64,000 nt of DNA, taken from assembly GCF_006438875.1 (NCBI RefSeq), contig NZ_RCZH01000005.1, positions 1-64,000 on the forward strand, written 5' to 3'. The position numbers were made by a program, and so were the translations under genes. The notes under the pieces were generated by a model that did not search any database, was not told the origin of the DNA, and saw nothing but the letters and a program-made list of their open reading frames with translations. The stretch is from Flavobacterium pectinovorum. GTDB lineage: Bacteria > Bacteroidota > Bacteroidia > Flavobacteriales > Flavobacteriaceae. Below, piece by piece: positions 33,868 to 44,200 of the stretch. Positions within the stretch are counted from its first letter, which is position 1; each line of letters starts with the position of its first letter.

Positions 33868-36774
33868 ATGTCAATAGTTAAAGAGTTACAACAATTATCA
33901 GAATCATTAGAAGGAACACTTTTATACGATGATCTTCATAAAACGCTTTATTCGACCGATGCTTCGGTGTATCGAATTCGACCAAAAGCGGTTGCGGTGC
34001 CTAAAACGATAGACGATATTAGTAAACTGATTCGGTTTGCGGGGAAACATCATATTTCGATTACGCCACGAACTGCGGGAACTTCGCTTGCGGGGCAAAC
34101 GGTTGGCGACGGAATTGTGGTGGATGTATCAAAGAATTTTACCAAAATTCTGAATTTTGACCCCATTAAAAAAACGGTTACGGTTCAGCCTGGTGTGATT
34201 CGCGATGAACTGAATTTATTTCTGAAACCTCACGGTGTATTTTTTGGTCCGAATACTTCAACCTCAAACCGTTGTATGATTGGCGGAATGGTGGGGAATA
34301 ATTCTTCGGGAACAACTTCGATTCGTTATGGTGTAACGCGTGATAAAATTGTCGAAATCAAAGGACTTTTGAGCGACGGTTCTGAAGTAGTTTTTAACGA
34401 ACTGACTTCGGCGGAATTTATTGAAAAAACCAAAGGTGATACTTTAGAAAATAAAATATACAAAAACATTTACGACGAACTTTCGGTAAAAGCTACGCAG
34501 GAAGAAATTGTAAAGGAGTTTCCGAAACCGGAGATTCACAGGAGAAATACAGGTTACGCCGTTGATATTCTATTAAAATCGGATTTGTTTGGCGGAACGG
34601 AACCAACAATTAATCTGGGGAAATTACTTTGCGGAAGCGAAGGAACGCTGGCTTTTACAACCGAAATCACTTTAAAAGTTGACGATTTACCGCCTGTCAA
34701 TAATATTATGGTTGTGGCGCATTATCATAGCATTCAGGAATCGCTGGAATCAGTTGTAGTCGCAATGAAACACCATTTGTACACTTGCGAAATGATCGAC
34801 GACACGATTTTGGATTGTACCAAAACGAATCGGGAACAGTCAAAAAACAGATTCTTTTTGGTTGGAGAACCTAAAGCAATTATGATGTTTGAGGTAGCTT
34901 CACATGATCCTAAAGATGCCGAGAATCAGGCAAATGCTTTAGTGGCGGATTTAGAAAAAAATAATTTTGGTTATGCACTCGTAAAAATTTACGGTGCCGA
35001 TATTGACAAAGTAAACGAACTTAGAAAAGCCGGATTAGGACTTTTGGGCAGTATTGTTGGAGATAACAAAGCAGCCGATTCTATTGAAGATACAGCGGTT
35101 GAATTGAGCGATTTGCCGGCATATATTGCAGAGTTTTCGGCGATGATGTTACGTCACGGACAAGCTGCGATTTATTACGCACATGCAGGAGCGGGAGAAC
35201 TGCATTTGCGTCCGGTTTTGAATTTGAAGAAAACATCTGACTTAAAATTATTCAGAACCATCGCGACAGATGTAGCTATTTTGGTTAAAAAATACAGAGG
35301 TTCGCTAAGCGGTGAGCATGGCGACGGAATTGTGCGCGGAGAGTTTATTCCGTTTATGATTGGTGAGACAAATTATGAATTGCTGAAAAGAATCAAATTG
35401 GCATTTGACCCGAATTCGGTTTTGAATATCGGGAAGATTGTCAATGCTTTGAAAATGGACGAAAACCATCGTGTGGTTTCGGGCAGAGTTGAGCCGGATA
35501 TTAAGACGTTTCAGGATTTCTCCGACAGTTTAGGGATTTTGCGTGCTGCCGAAAAATGCAACGGATCGGGAGATTGTAGAAAATTGCCATCGGCAGGAGG
35601 ATCGATGTGTCCGAGTTATCGTGCGACCAAAAATGAAAAAGAAACAACGCGTGCAAGAGCCAATGCGTTGCGTGAATATTTGACGTATTCTGAGAAAGAA
35701 AATAAATTTGACCAGAAAGAACTTTACGAAGTTTTTGAGTTATGTGTGAGCTGTAAAGCCTGCGCCAGCGAATGTCCGAGTAATGTAGATGTTGCAACTT
35801 TAAAAGCAGAATTTTTATACCAATATCAAAAAGCAAACGGATTCTCGACCCGAAATAAGATTTTTGCTCACAATGCAAAACTCAATAAAATGGGAAGTTT
35901 GTTTCCGTCCATTACGAATTTTATTTCGAATCAATCTCTTGTGAAAAAAAGCATGGGAATTGCGCCGGAAAGACAAGTTCCATTATTGGCGAAAAAGACT
36001 TTTAAGAAATGGTATGAAAATTATAAACCTAAAGATAATAATTTCCCGAACGGACAAGTGTACTTGTTTAATGACGAATTCACAAATTATTACGACGTAA
36101 ATATCGGAATTGATGCTTTTGAATTATTGACCAAATTAGGTTACGAAGTTCTAGTTGTGAATCATGAAGAAAGCGGAAGAACTTATTTGTCTAAAGGATT
36201 CCTGGAAGAAGCTAAGAAAATAGCCAATACCAACGTAAACATTTTCAAGGATTTAATTTCCGCGAAAGCGCCATTAATAGGAATCGAACCTTCGGCAATT
36301 TTGACTTTTAGAGACGAATATTTACGTCTTGCGGATGATAAAGAAAGTGCAGAAAGAGTGGCGCAAAGTGCTTTTACAATCGAAGAATTCTTTAAAAAAG
36401 AGATTGTAGATGGAAAGATTACGTCTGATGCTTTTTCGGATGAAAAGAAAGAAATCAAGATTCACGGACATTGTCATCAGAAATCATTGAGTTCTGTTGA
36501 AGCGACTTTCGCAATGCTGAATTTACCAATCAATAATACGGTTACGATTTACAATTCGGGTTGTTGCGGAATGGCGGGATCATTTGGTTACGAAAAAGAA
36601 CATTATCAGGTAAGTATGCAAATGGGAGAAGACACTCTGTTTCCAAAAGTAAGAGCCACTGCTCAAAATGTAAAAATCGCAGCGGCAGGAACTAGCTGTC
36701 GTCATCAAATTTTTGACGGAACAAGTAGAGAAGCACAACATCCGGTAAGTATTTTAAGAAGCTGCTTGAAGTAA
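33868..36774 (+). CDS. FAD-linked oxidase fused to Fe-S/CCG domains (D-lactate/glycolate dehydrogenase type)
   Basis: A 968-residue two-part oxidoreductase. Residues about 35-210 form the FAD-binding PCMH domain (ITPRTAGTSLAGQTVGDGIV), 245-525 the FAD-oxidase C-terminal domain ending SLSGEHGDGIVRGEF. Then come cysteine clusters CNGSGDC and CVSCKACASECPSN for 4Fe-4S centres, and CCG-type motifs GHCHQKSL and NSGCCGMAGSFGYE. It fuses the GlcD and GlpC modules and should oxidise a 2-hydroxy acid such as D-lactate at the membrane, passing electrons to quinone. Because MurQ releases D-lactate, a metabolic link to the amino-sugar locus is tempting but not shown by linkage. Confidence 0.88.
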   Translation: MSIVKELQQLSESLEGTLLYDDLHKTLYSTDASVYRIRPKAVAVPKTIDDISKLIRFAGKHHISITPRTAGTSLAGQTVGDGIVVDVSKNFTKILNFDPIKKTVTVQPGVIRDELNLFLKPHGVFFGPNTSTSNRCMIGGMVGNNSSGTTSIRYGVTRDKIVEIKGLLSDGSEVVFNELTSAEFIEKTKGDTLENKIYKNIYDELSVKATQEEIVKEFPKPEIHRRNTGYAVDILLKSDLFGGTEPTINLGKLLCGSEGTLAFTTEITLKVDDLPPVNNIMVVAHYHSIQESLESVVVAMKHHLYTCEMIDDTILDCTKTNREQSKNRFFLVGEPKAIMMFEVASHDPKDAENQANALVADLEKNNFGYALVKIYGADIDKVNELRKAGLGLLGSIVGDNKAADSIEDTAVELSDLPAYIAEFSAMMLRHGQAAIYYAHAGAGELHLRPVLNLKKTSDLKLFRTIATDVAILVKKYRGSLSGEHGDGIVRGEFIPFMIGETNYELLKRIKLAFDPNSVLNIGKIVNALKMDENHRVVSGRVEPDIKTFQDFSDSLGILRAAEKCNGSGDCRKLPSAGGSMCPSYRATKNEKETTRARANALREYLTYSEKENKFDQKELYEVFELCVSCKACASECPSNVDVATLKAEFLYQYQKANGFSTRNKIFAHNAKLNKMGSLFPSITNFISNQSLVKKSMGIAPERQVPLLAKKTFKKWYENYKPKDNNFPNGQVYLFNDEFTNYYDVNIGIDAFELLTKLGYEVLVVNHEESGRTYLSKGFLEEAKKIANTNVNIFKDLISAKAPLIGIEPSAILTFRDEYLRLADDKESAERVAQSAFTIEEFFKKEIVDGKITSDAFSDEKKEIKIHGHCHQKSLSSVEATFAMLNLPINNTVTIYNSGCCGMAGSFGYEKEHYQVSMQMGEDTLFPKVRATAQNVKIAAAGTSCRHQIFDGTSREAQHPVSILRSCLK

Positions 36775-36780
36775 AAAAAA

Positions 36781-37016
36781 TGTTTGCCACGAATTTCACG
36801 AATAAGCACGAATTTTTTTGTTTCTAATCTTTGTCTAAAAGTTTTGCCACAGATTAAAAGGATTTTTGTTTCATGCAGATTCGCAGATTTAAACAGATTT
36901 AATTTTCGATTTTTATTTAAATTGATCTGCGCGTATCTGCTTAAATCATTTTATCCCGATAGCTATCGGGAGCGTGAGAAAATAATTCGTGCTTATTCGT
37001 GAAATTCGTGGCAAAA
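36781..37016. repeat. Nested inverted repeat of CACGAATT and GCAGATT words
   Basis: The 476-base gap holds GCCACGAATTTCACGAATAA (36785 on) and the inverted TTATTCGTGAAATTCGTGGC (36993-37012). Inside are GCAGATTTAAACAGATT-like words with inverted ATCTGCTTAAATC, and ATCCCGATAGCTATCGGGA. The remaining DNA to 37250 has more of the same words (TTTGTGCAATTCGTGGC, CTTTGCGTCTTCGCGCC) and no gene. Confidence 0.65.
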
Positions 37017-37250
37017 AAATAAACCAGCGTAAATCCGTTTAATCCGCACAATCTGTGGGCAAAAAATAATTCATAAAATTTGTGCAATTCGTGGCAAAAA
37101 AACTTTGCGTCTTCGCGCCTTTGCGGCAAAAAAATAATTTGCAAAGAAACAAAATCGTTTTATATATTTGAAATCAGGATAATTTTTGCATTATTTGCAA
37201 AATAAAACCACAAAGACCGAAATATATTAATTTATAAAGCAAAATCACAT

Positions 37251-39185
37251 ATGGCATTATCAGGTTTATTCCGTAAAAAAACGGTACAAGATATTCTGAA
37301 ACAGGTTGCAAAAAACGAAGCAGATGGTCATAATGCACTAGGAAAGCATTTAACAACCAGAGATTTAACTGCTTTTGGGATTGCAGCTATTGTTGGAGCA
37401 GGAATTTTCAGTACGATCGGGAAAGCCAGCGCAGATGGTGGTCCGGCTGTTATTTTCTTGTTTTTATTTACGGCACTTGCCTGTAGTTTTGCTGCTTTTG
37501 CTTACGCCGAATTCGCATCGATGGTTCCGGTTTCAGGAAGTGCTTATACGTACTCTTATGTAGCTTTTGGAGAAATTATCGCCTGGATAATCGGTTGGGC
37601 TTTAATCATGGAATATGCCGTAGGAAATATAACTGTCGCGATATCGTGGAGTGATTATTTTACAGGACTGCTCCAGAGTGGTGGAATTCATTTGCCGCAA
37701 TGGATTCAAATGGATTATCTAACGGCTTCAAACGGATTTAAAGATGCTACTGCTTTAATGCAAGGCGGAAAATCATACGAAAACTTAAGCACTGCTTTGC
37801 AGGCTTCCTATACTGCCTGGACAACAGCGCCAACAATTGGTTCTTTCCATTTTGTGGCTGATTTACCGGCTTTATTCATCATTATTTTAATTACTGCTTT
37901 GGTTTACAGAGGAATGAAAGAATCTCGTAATGCCAGTAATGCTATGGTAGTTGTAAAACTTTGCATTGTCCTTTTGGTTATTGCCGTGGGTGTATTTTAT
38001 GTCGATACTGCCAATTGGCATCCGTTTGCACCAAACGGTGTAAGTGGTGTTTTAAAAGGAGTTTCGGCGGTATTCTTTGCTTATATTGGTTTTGATGCCA
38101 TCTCTACAACTGCTGAAGAATGTAAAAATCCGCAACGTGATTTACCACGCGGAATGATGTGGGCGATTATCATTTGTACTATTTTATATATTGCCATTGC
38201 TTTGGTTTTAACCGGAATGGTGCGTTATAACGAATTGAATGTTGGAGATCCTTTAGCATTTGTTTTCGATAAATTAAATCTAAAATGGATGTCCGGAATC
38301 ATTGCTGTAAGTGCGGTGGTAGCTATGGCGAGCGTTCTTTTGGTTTTCCAGATGGGACAACCTCGTATCTGGATGAGTATGAGTCGTGATGGTTTATTGC
38401 CAAAGAAATTTTCGACAGTGCATCCAAAATTTAAAACACCATCATTTGCTACAATTGTAACAGGTTTTGTGGTGGCAGTTCCAGCTTTGTTTCTGAACTT
38501 AACAATGGTAACAGATTTATGCAGTATCGGAACTTTATTTGCCTTTGTATTGGTTTGTGCGGGAGTTTTGGTATTGCAAAATAAAACAGATATTCCAAGA
38601 GGGAAATTCAAAACGCCTTATGTAAATTCAAAATATATTATGCCGGTTTTAATGATTGCCGGATTGTATTATGCTTTTGCTTTTAATAATAAAGCAACAA
38701 TGGCTTTTATTAATAATGAGACCCAAACAAATGATGCAACGACAATTATTACCTCTTTAGATAAAGAAGAATCGACTAAAGTCTTCAATTATTTAGAAAG
38801 TATCGATGTTCACAATAAAACTGCCGAAACATCTGATTTAGAGCATTTGTTGAGTCAATATCAGGACGATACGGTAAAATATGCTGAAGTTGTAAAAGGT
38901 TTGCCAATCAACGATTCGCTAAAATATGAATCAGGTTTCAGTTTATTCAAACACAAAATCCCAATGTGGATTTTTATAATAGTTTTGATTGGATTAGCCG
39001 TTTGGTCATTCAGACAAAATTTATCTTTAATTCCGTTATTAGGACTTATTTGTTGTCTTTATATGATGGCTGAATTAAGCGTGTGGAACTGGATTTACTT
39101 TACAATCTGGTTATTAATGGGATTGGTTATTTACTTTACTTATAGTCGAAAAAATAGTAAACTGAATTTTCCTAAAGAAGTGTAG
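37251..39185 (+). CDS. APC family amino acid permease (cationic amino acid transporter-like)
   Basis: A 644-residue inner-membrane permease with about 13-14 helices. TTRDLTAFGIAAIVGAGIFS is the helix 1 substrate loop of the APC/CAT family, and AVFFAYIGFDAISTTAEECK is the helix 6 signature. After helix 12 (VLMIAGLYYAFAF, about residue 470) there is an about 95-residue hydrophilic, acidic insert (NNETQTNDATTIITSLDKEE to LPINDSLKYESG) before the last helices, not present in standard CAT proteins. The N-terminus RKKTVQDILKQVAKNEADG is typical of the YfnA/CAT branch. A terminator follows at 39221. Confidence 0.88.
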   Translation: MALSGLFRKKTVQDILKQVAKNEADGHNALGKHLTTRDLTAFGIAAIVGAGIFSTIGKASADGGPAVIFLFLFTALACSFAAFAYAEFASMVPVSGSAYTYSYVAFGEIIAWIIGWALIMEYAVGNITVAISWSDYFTGLLQSGGIHLPQWIQMDYLTASNGFKDATALMQGGKSYENLSTALQASYTAWTTAPTIGSFHFVADLPALFIIILITALVYRGMKESRNASNAMVVVKLCIVLLVIAVGVFYVDTANWHPFAPNGVSGVLKGVSAVFFAYIGFDAISTTAEECKNPQRDLPRGMMWAIIICTILYIAIALVLTGMVRYNELNVGDPLAFVFDKLNLKWMSGIIAVSAVVAMASVLLVFQMGQPRIWMSMSRDGLLPKKFSTVHPKFKTPSFATIVTGFVVAVPALFLNLTMVTDLCSIGTLFAFVLVCAGVLVLQNKTDIPRGKFKTPYVNSKYIMPVLMIAGLYYAFAFNNKATMAFINNETQTNDATTIITSLDKEESTKVFNYLESIDVHNKTAETSDLEHLLSQYQDDTVKYAEVVKGLPINDSLKYESGFSLFKHKIPMWIFIIVLIGLAVWSFRQNLSLIPLLGLICCLYMMAELSVWNWIYFTIWLLMGLVIYFTYSRKNSKLNFPKEV

Positions 39186-39220
39186 ATAATTATTAATTGT
39201 GAATTATAAATTATAAATTG

Positions 39221-39260
39221 AAATGCCGTTCTGAGATTATTCTTAGAACGGCATTTTTTT
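39221..39260 (+). terminator. Terminator of the amino acid permease gene
   Basis: AAATGCCGTTCT (39221-39232) pairs perfectly with AGAACGGCATTT (39245-39256), followed by five or more T residues. Confidence 0.9.
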
Positions 39261-39279
39261 TGTTAGGATTAATAAAAAA

Positions 39280-39382
39280 TATTTCACGCAGATTCTGCAG
39301 ATTAAAGCAGATTTAATTTGGATTTAGTTATGAATAAAATCTGCGTACATCTGCTTAAATCATTTTAAATCTGCGTGAAATA
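39280..39382. repeat. Nested inverted repeat of TATTTCACGCAGAT
   Basis: TATTTCACGCAGATT (39280 on) and AATCTGCGTGAAATA (39368-39382) are inverted ends; AAAGCAGATTTAA and CTGCTTAAAT nest inside. A close copy, itself duplicated, lies at 40708 and 40995. The rest of the 343-base gap to 39528 is AT-rich with no gene. Confidence 0.7.
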
Positions 39383-39528
39383 ACTCTGCTCATATTTACC
39401 GACCTCTTCTTTGTTTATACCCGTTATTAATTTTTTAAAGTAAAAATTTCGTATAATTAATCTTATGTTTTTTAAAGCTTTTTTCTTAGGTTTGTCTTTA
39501 ATAAATTTTTAATTTAATTTTTCGATAC

Positions 39529-40623
39529 ATGAGTTTTCTTGATAAGATATTGGGCAAAAAAGAATCCCCAGTAGTGACATACACTGATTTTTGGAATTGG
39601 TTTTTAAAACATGAAAAAGAGTTTTTCAAAGTTGTCCAAAATGGTAAAAATATACATACAGATTTTTTCGATAAGCTATCTCCAAAACTAGATGAAATTC
39701 ATGATGGAATTTATTTCTTAACAGGAATGTCTGATGATCAAACGGCCGAATTAGTTCTAACACCCGATGGAGCAGTTAGAAATATTTATGTAATAGAAGA
39801 GTTGGTCAATTCCGCTCCAAAAATTGAAGGCTGGAAATTTACTGCTCTTAAACAGGCAGTAGACATTAAAGATGTTGGAATAAAATATGAGAATTTTGAA
39901 TTTAATAAAGACAATTTAAAATTCTATCCGAATATAGATAAAAACTGTCCTGACGAAATTGATTTAACCATTGTTTATGACCATTATACCGAAGATAAAA
40001 AGGCAGCGGTAAGCAATGGAGTTTATATTTTCCTCGATAATTATTTAGGCGAATTACACTCCGTTACTTTAATAGATCATATGAAAGTAATAGGAAATCA
40101 GGAAGTTTCAGAAGAGTTAATTCCGATTGAAAAGTTAAAAGATTATTTAATTTGGAGAGAAAAGGAATTTATCGAAAAATATGATGGAGTAAGGCATGAT
40201 ACAGAATTTGATGGTTATGCAAATTTTGAAGGAAAAAGGAAAAGCGGAGCAATTATTTTAGCAATGATCAATACAACACTTTTAGCATGGGATAAAAAAG
40301 TATCACATCCGTGGGTTTTTATTATTTCGATTCCTTTTAATAGGACTGATAATACCGGTTTGCTTGATAGCGAAACGTATAAGTTAATGAACGATATCGA
40401 AGATGAAATAATGTTTAGTCTGCCCGATTCAGATGGATATTTAAATGTTGGTAGAGAGACAACAGATGGTAAAAGGGAAATCTTTTTTGCTTGTAAAGAA
40501 TTTAGAAAACCACCAAAAGTTTTAGATCAGATAATTATGAAGTACAGCCAAAAACTGGAAATAAGTTATGAAATCTATAAAGACAAATATTGGCAGTCTT
40601 TTAGTCATTTTGAGGAGAAATAA
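39529..40623 (+). CDS. DUF695-containing protein
   Basis: A 364-residue cytoplasmic protein of unknown role. The N-terminal two thirds begin with FLDKILGKKESPVVTYTDFW and contain YFLTGMSDDQTAELVLTPDG and EGWKFTALKQ. The C-terminal about 130 residues (KKVSHPWVFIISIPFNRTDN, LMNDIEDEIMFSLPD, YLNVGRETTDGKREIFFAC) match my memory of the DUF695 domain. No signal peptide, membrane helix or catalytic motif is visible. It is monocistronic, between two terminators of nearly the same stem sequence. Confidence 0.7.
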   Translation: MSFLDKILGKKESPVVTYTDFWNWFLKHEKEFFKVVQNGKNIHTDFFDKLSPKLDEIHDGIYFLTGMSDDQTAELVLTPDGAVRNIYVIEELVNSAPKIEGWKFTALKQAVDIKDVGIKYENFEFNKDNLKFYPNIDKNCPDEIDLTIVYDHYTEDKKAAVSNGVYIFLDNYLGELHSVTLIDHMKVIGNQEVSEELIPIEKLKDYLIWREKEFIEKYDGVRHDTEFDGYANFEGKRKSGAIILAMINTTLLAWDKKVSHPWVFIISIPFNRTDNTGLLDSETYKLMNDIEDEIMFSLPDSDGYLNVGRETTDGKREIFFACKEFRKPPKVLDQIIMKYSQKLEISYEIYKDKYWQSFSHFEEK

Positions 40624-40633
40624 ATATTGAATA

Positions 40634-40676
40634 AGCCGTTCTGATAATTAATCACAGAACGGCATTTTATTTTTTT
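40634..40676 (+). terminator. Terminator of the DUF695 gene
   Basis: GCCGTTCTG (40635-40643) and CAGAACGGC (40655-40663) form a nine-base stem followed by TTTTATTTTTTT. The stem is almost the same as that at 39221. Confidence 0.85.
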
Positions 40677-40953
40677 GTTATGGATTAATGGATTAGAAAA
40701 AAAATATTTCACGCAGATCTGGCAGATTAAAGCAGATTTAATTTTTGATCTTTATTTAAAATAGAATCTGCGTACATCTGCCTAAATCCTTTAATATCTG
40801 CGTGAAATAACTCTGCTCATATTTTTTTGCTTACCTAAATAATTCTTTTAAGAATTTATTTTTTAATAATCTTTTGCATGGTTTCTTTTCCATTTTCCAA
40901 TTTGATCGTAATAAAGTAAAGTCCCGCACTTAGACGGCTTACATCAATAGTAC
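40666..40953. repeat. Tandem duplication, copy 1 (288 bp)
   Basis: Identical to 40954-41240 except for one A in a poly-A run, one A/G change near 40889 and one T/A change near 40931. It spans the CACGCAGAT inverted repeat and the last 98 bases of the GH57-like gene. Confidence 0.97.
40856..40953 (-). pseudogene. Orphan T9SS sorting-domain tail
   Basis: This is a duplicated copy of the final about 32 codons of the GH57-like gene (TIDVSRLSAGLYFITIKLEN and KETMQKIIKK). It is cut off from any start and lies just past the real stop at 41143. It is a by-product of the tandem duplication, not a gene. Confidence 0.93.
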
Positions 40954-41240
40954 TTTATTTTTTTGTTATGGATTAATGGATTAGAAAAAAATATTTCACG
41001 CAGATCTGGCAGATTAAAGCAGATTTAATTTTTGATCTTTATTTAAAATAGAATCTGCGTACATCTGCCTAAATCCTTTAATATCTGCGTGAAATAACTC
41101 TGCTCATATTTTTTTGCTTACCTAAATAATTCTTTTAAGAATTTATTTTTTAATAATCTTTTGCATGGTTTCTTTTCCGTTTTCCAATTTGATCGTAATA
41201 AAGTAAAGTCCCGCACTAAGACGGCTTACATCAATAGTAC
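40954..41240. repeat. Tandem duplication, copy 2 (287 bp)
   Basis: The copy that includes the functional 3' end of the GH57-like gene. It abuts copy 1 with no spacer; both end at CATCAATAGTAC. Confidence 0.97.
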
Positions 41241-44200
41241 TCGTATTGGATTTTCCTTCCTGAACTACACTTCCTTGTGCCGAAATAATGCTATAATCAG
41301 TTATCGGAACAGTTGAGTTTACCTGCAAAGTTTGATCTACAGGATTTGGGAATAAACGAACAGCGTACGATTCTTCTTCTGTAGTTGTTGGGCTAGCCGC
41401 CATTTTAGAAGTAGTTGTACCCCAAGTATAAGAGTAGCCGTCAGTTTTATTCAATAAATCAGGAGTTTGATTTGCAGAACCGCTTGAACCGTTATTAAAA
41501 ATTACATTTACAGATGTTGGACCTGTAATAGTGTATTTATAAAAACCATTTGTGTCGGCTACCATTGCTACTCCCGGCCACGTTGTACTGGCAACGCTTC
41601 CTGATGGAACAGCATTCCAGTAATGTACTTTTGGAATACCAGTCCAGCTTGTTGGCGGTTTAAAATAAACAGTCAGAGTTGGAACAGCAGTAAAAGTATA
41701 AACTTCACTTTTTATTGCCGATGAAACTCCTAATGCATTAATCACAAATGCTTTTAAAGTTGTATTTGCAGTAATGGCAAGTGTTTTAGTACCAATTGCA
41801 GCTGTAGAACCTGCGGTAGGAGTGGTTCCTTCTAAAGTATAATAAATAATAGAAGTTGTTTCATTTGCAGTCAGAACGACATTTACAGTAGTTCCGGTTG
41901 TAAATGTTCCTCCCGGTTTTGAATTTGTAAAATCAGGAACAATAACGGGACATCTGTTAGAAGGTTCGGCAGCTAACCAAGCCGAATCGTAAAATTTAAT
42001 TCCTGCCGTAGTGCTCAAATCGGCTGTTTTAAGATTTCCGTCATTAAACAATAAATTCGTTGCACTTACCGTCGACGGGAAAGTATATTTGTACCAATCA
42101 CCACAATCCTGAGTCATGGCTACTCCCGGATATGTTACAGTAGGAGCTGTTCCTGTTGGTGACCAGTAATATACTTTTACAGCAGAACTCCAGTTGGTTG
42201 GTTTTTTAAAATAAACCGTAAAAGTAGATGGAGTGCTAAAAGTATAAGTCTCCGTTTTAACAGCCGAACTTGTTCCCGCTGCATTTTTCACAAATGCCTT
42301 AAGAGTAGTTGTACTGTTTATTGCCAGTGTTTTAGATCCTACCGAAGAAGCCGAAGCTGTTGTAGGAGTAGTTCCGTCTAAGGTATAATAAATAGTAGAA
42401 GTTGTTTCATTTGCGGTCAAAACAACGTTTAAAGTTGTTCCCGTTGTAAAAGAACCACCAGCTTGCGAAATTGTAAAATCGGGCGCTACAGTAGTTGAAC
42501 ATCTGTTTGCAGGTTCAGCAGCTAACCAGGCGCCATCATAAAACTTAATTCCGCCAGTCGAATTTAAGTCGGCAGTTTTTAAGGTTCCGTCGTTAAATAA
42601 TAAATTTGAAGCCGTTACAGTTGATGGAAAAGTATATTTATACCAATCGCCACAATCCTGCGTCATGGCTATTCCCGGATAAGTTACCGCAGGAGATGTT
42701 CCGGTTGGCAACCAATAATAGATTTTTACGGCAGCATTCCAATTGGAAGGTTTTTTGAAATAAACCGTGAATTCCGGGATTGCTCCAATCGTGTAAGTCT
42801 TAGTAACAATCTCAGATTGATTTCCGTCTTTGTCTACCGCAAAAGCCTTAACAGTGGTTGTTTGCGCGATATTAATCGTTTTTGTGGATTCGGCAAATGA
42901 AGACGAAAGCGTAGGAGTAGAATCATCAGTTGTATAATACAATTTTGGTTTTGGGTCAGTGCTGTCAGTTGCTGAAATAGTTACATCAAAAGCGGTTAGG
43001 GAGTTGCTGGTATCTGGAGTAAAGGCAATTTTTGGAGCCACATCCAGATTTTTTCCAACCCAAACATGTTGAATTTTCGATTTGGTCACATTTCCTTTTT
43101 TATCCGTAACTTCAACATAGTAATCCAATAATTTCTCGGATATTCCTGCAATTTCAGCCGAGTATTGATTGGCGATTACGTCAGGAAGCATGTATAAATC
43201 GGCTTGAGGGCTATTAGTAAAATTCCCTTTAGGGAAAACTCTTTCCGTCATAGGTAATGAAACCCAGTTTCCTACTTCGGTACCACCCGCATAAGTTTCG
43301 TTTTGATTGGAGCTTTGACTATTTTTTCCATCAACATCCACTCGGTATTTCAATTCAGATCTTTCAATTCCGCTTACATCATAAGCAAATGTATAAACCG
43401 TAAAATCTGCTGAATTCAGAAAATCTTTATACGCATAAGGCGCACCATATCCTTTTTCTCCCGGATTATAAGGCCAGCGTTGCGGAATAAACACAGATGG
43501 TTTTGTAGCATCTACACCAGGATGTGCATCCAGAGTAGGTTTTGCAAATTGCACACATCGGTTAACCGCCAGTGTTGTTTTTATTTCTAAGTCTTCGGCT
43601 AGACCGTAATACGCATTTCCGCTATCATAACCCGCCATTAAAAAATGCCAGGCTTTTTCAGCAGGACTTACAGCTGAGGTTGGATTTACAATTTCGCTCA
43701 TTCTAAGATTATTTCCTTCCAGTTGTTCCGCCATAATAGCGTGGTTTTCACCTGCAGTAGTAATCGCCTGATTCATCATATCTTCCGTCCAGCCATTTGG
43801 ATTGAATTTTTTGGTAACTGGATCAAAAAACGGCCACAACCAGTTTGTAAATTGTGGATGCCCAAAATCGCCATCAGCATTTACCCACGCACCGTCTTCA
43901 ACATGCACAACTGCCGATTCAGGAACGGGATTATCCTGTAAATACTGCGGAATTGTTGTCGGAATATTTCCGTTAGCCGCAGATGCATGAGAAAACCCCG
44001 TAACCGATTCGTTGTAGTAAGATGAACCACCGCCCCAGGCATTATCGCCATCATGGGCAAATAAAACCAAAGGAGGTCTTGGCGAAGTCGAAGCTTTTGC
44101 AACAATAGGCGCAATAAGCGAAGTGCCAATTGCAGCATATCCATCTTCATAACTTTCGTAATCAGCCATAGGAACCACCGTAATTTTGTATTCCTGCGCT

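Noticed and set aside
41700..42760. Repeats inside the GH57-like gene as mobile DNA
   Set aside because: The repeats stay in frame and encode complete domains, so they are protein module duplications.
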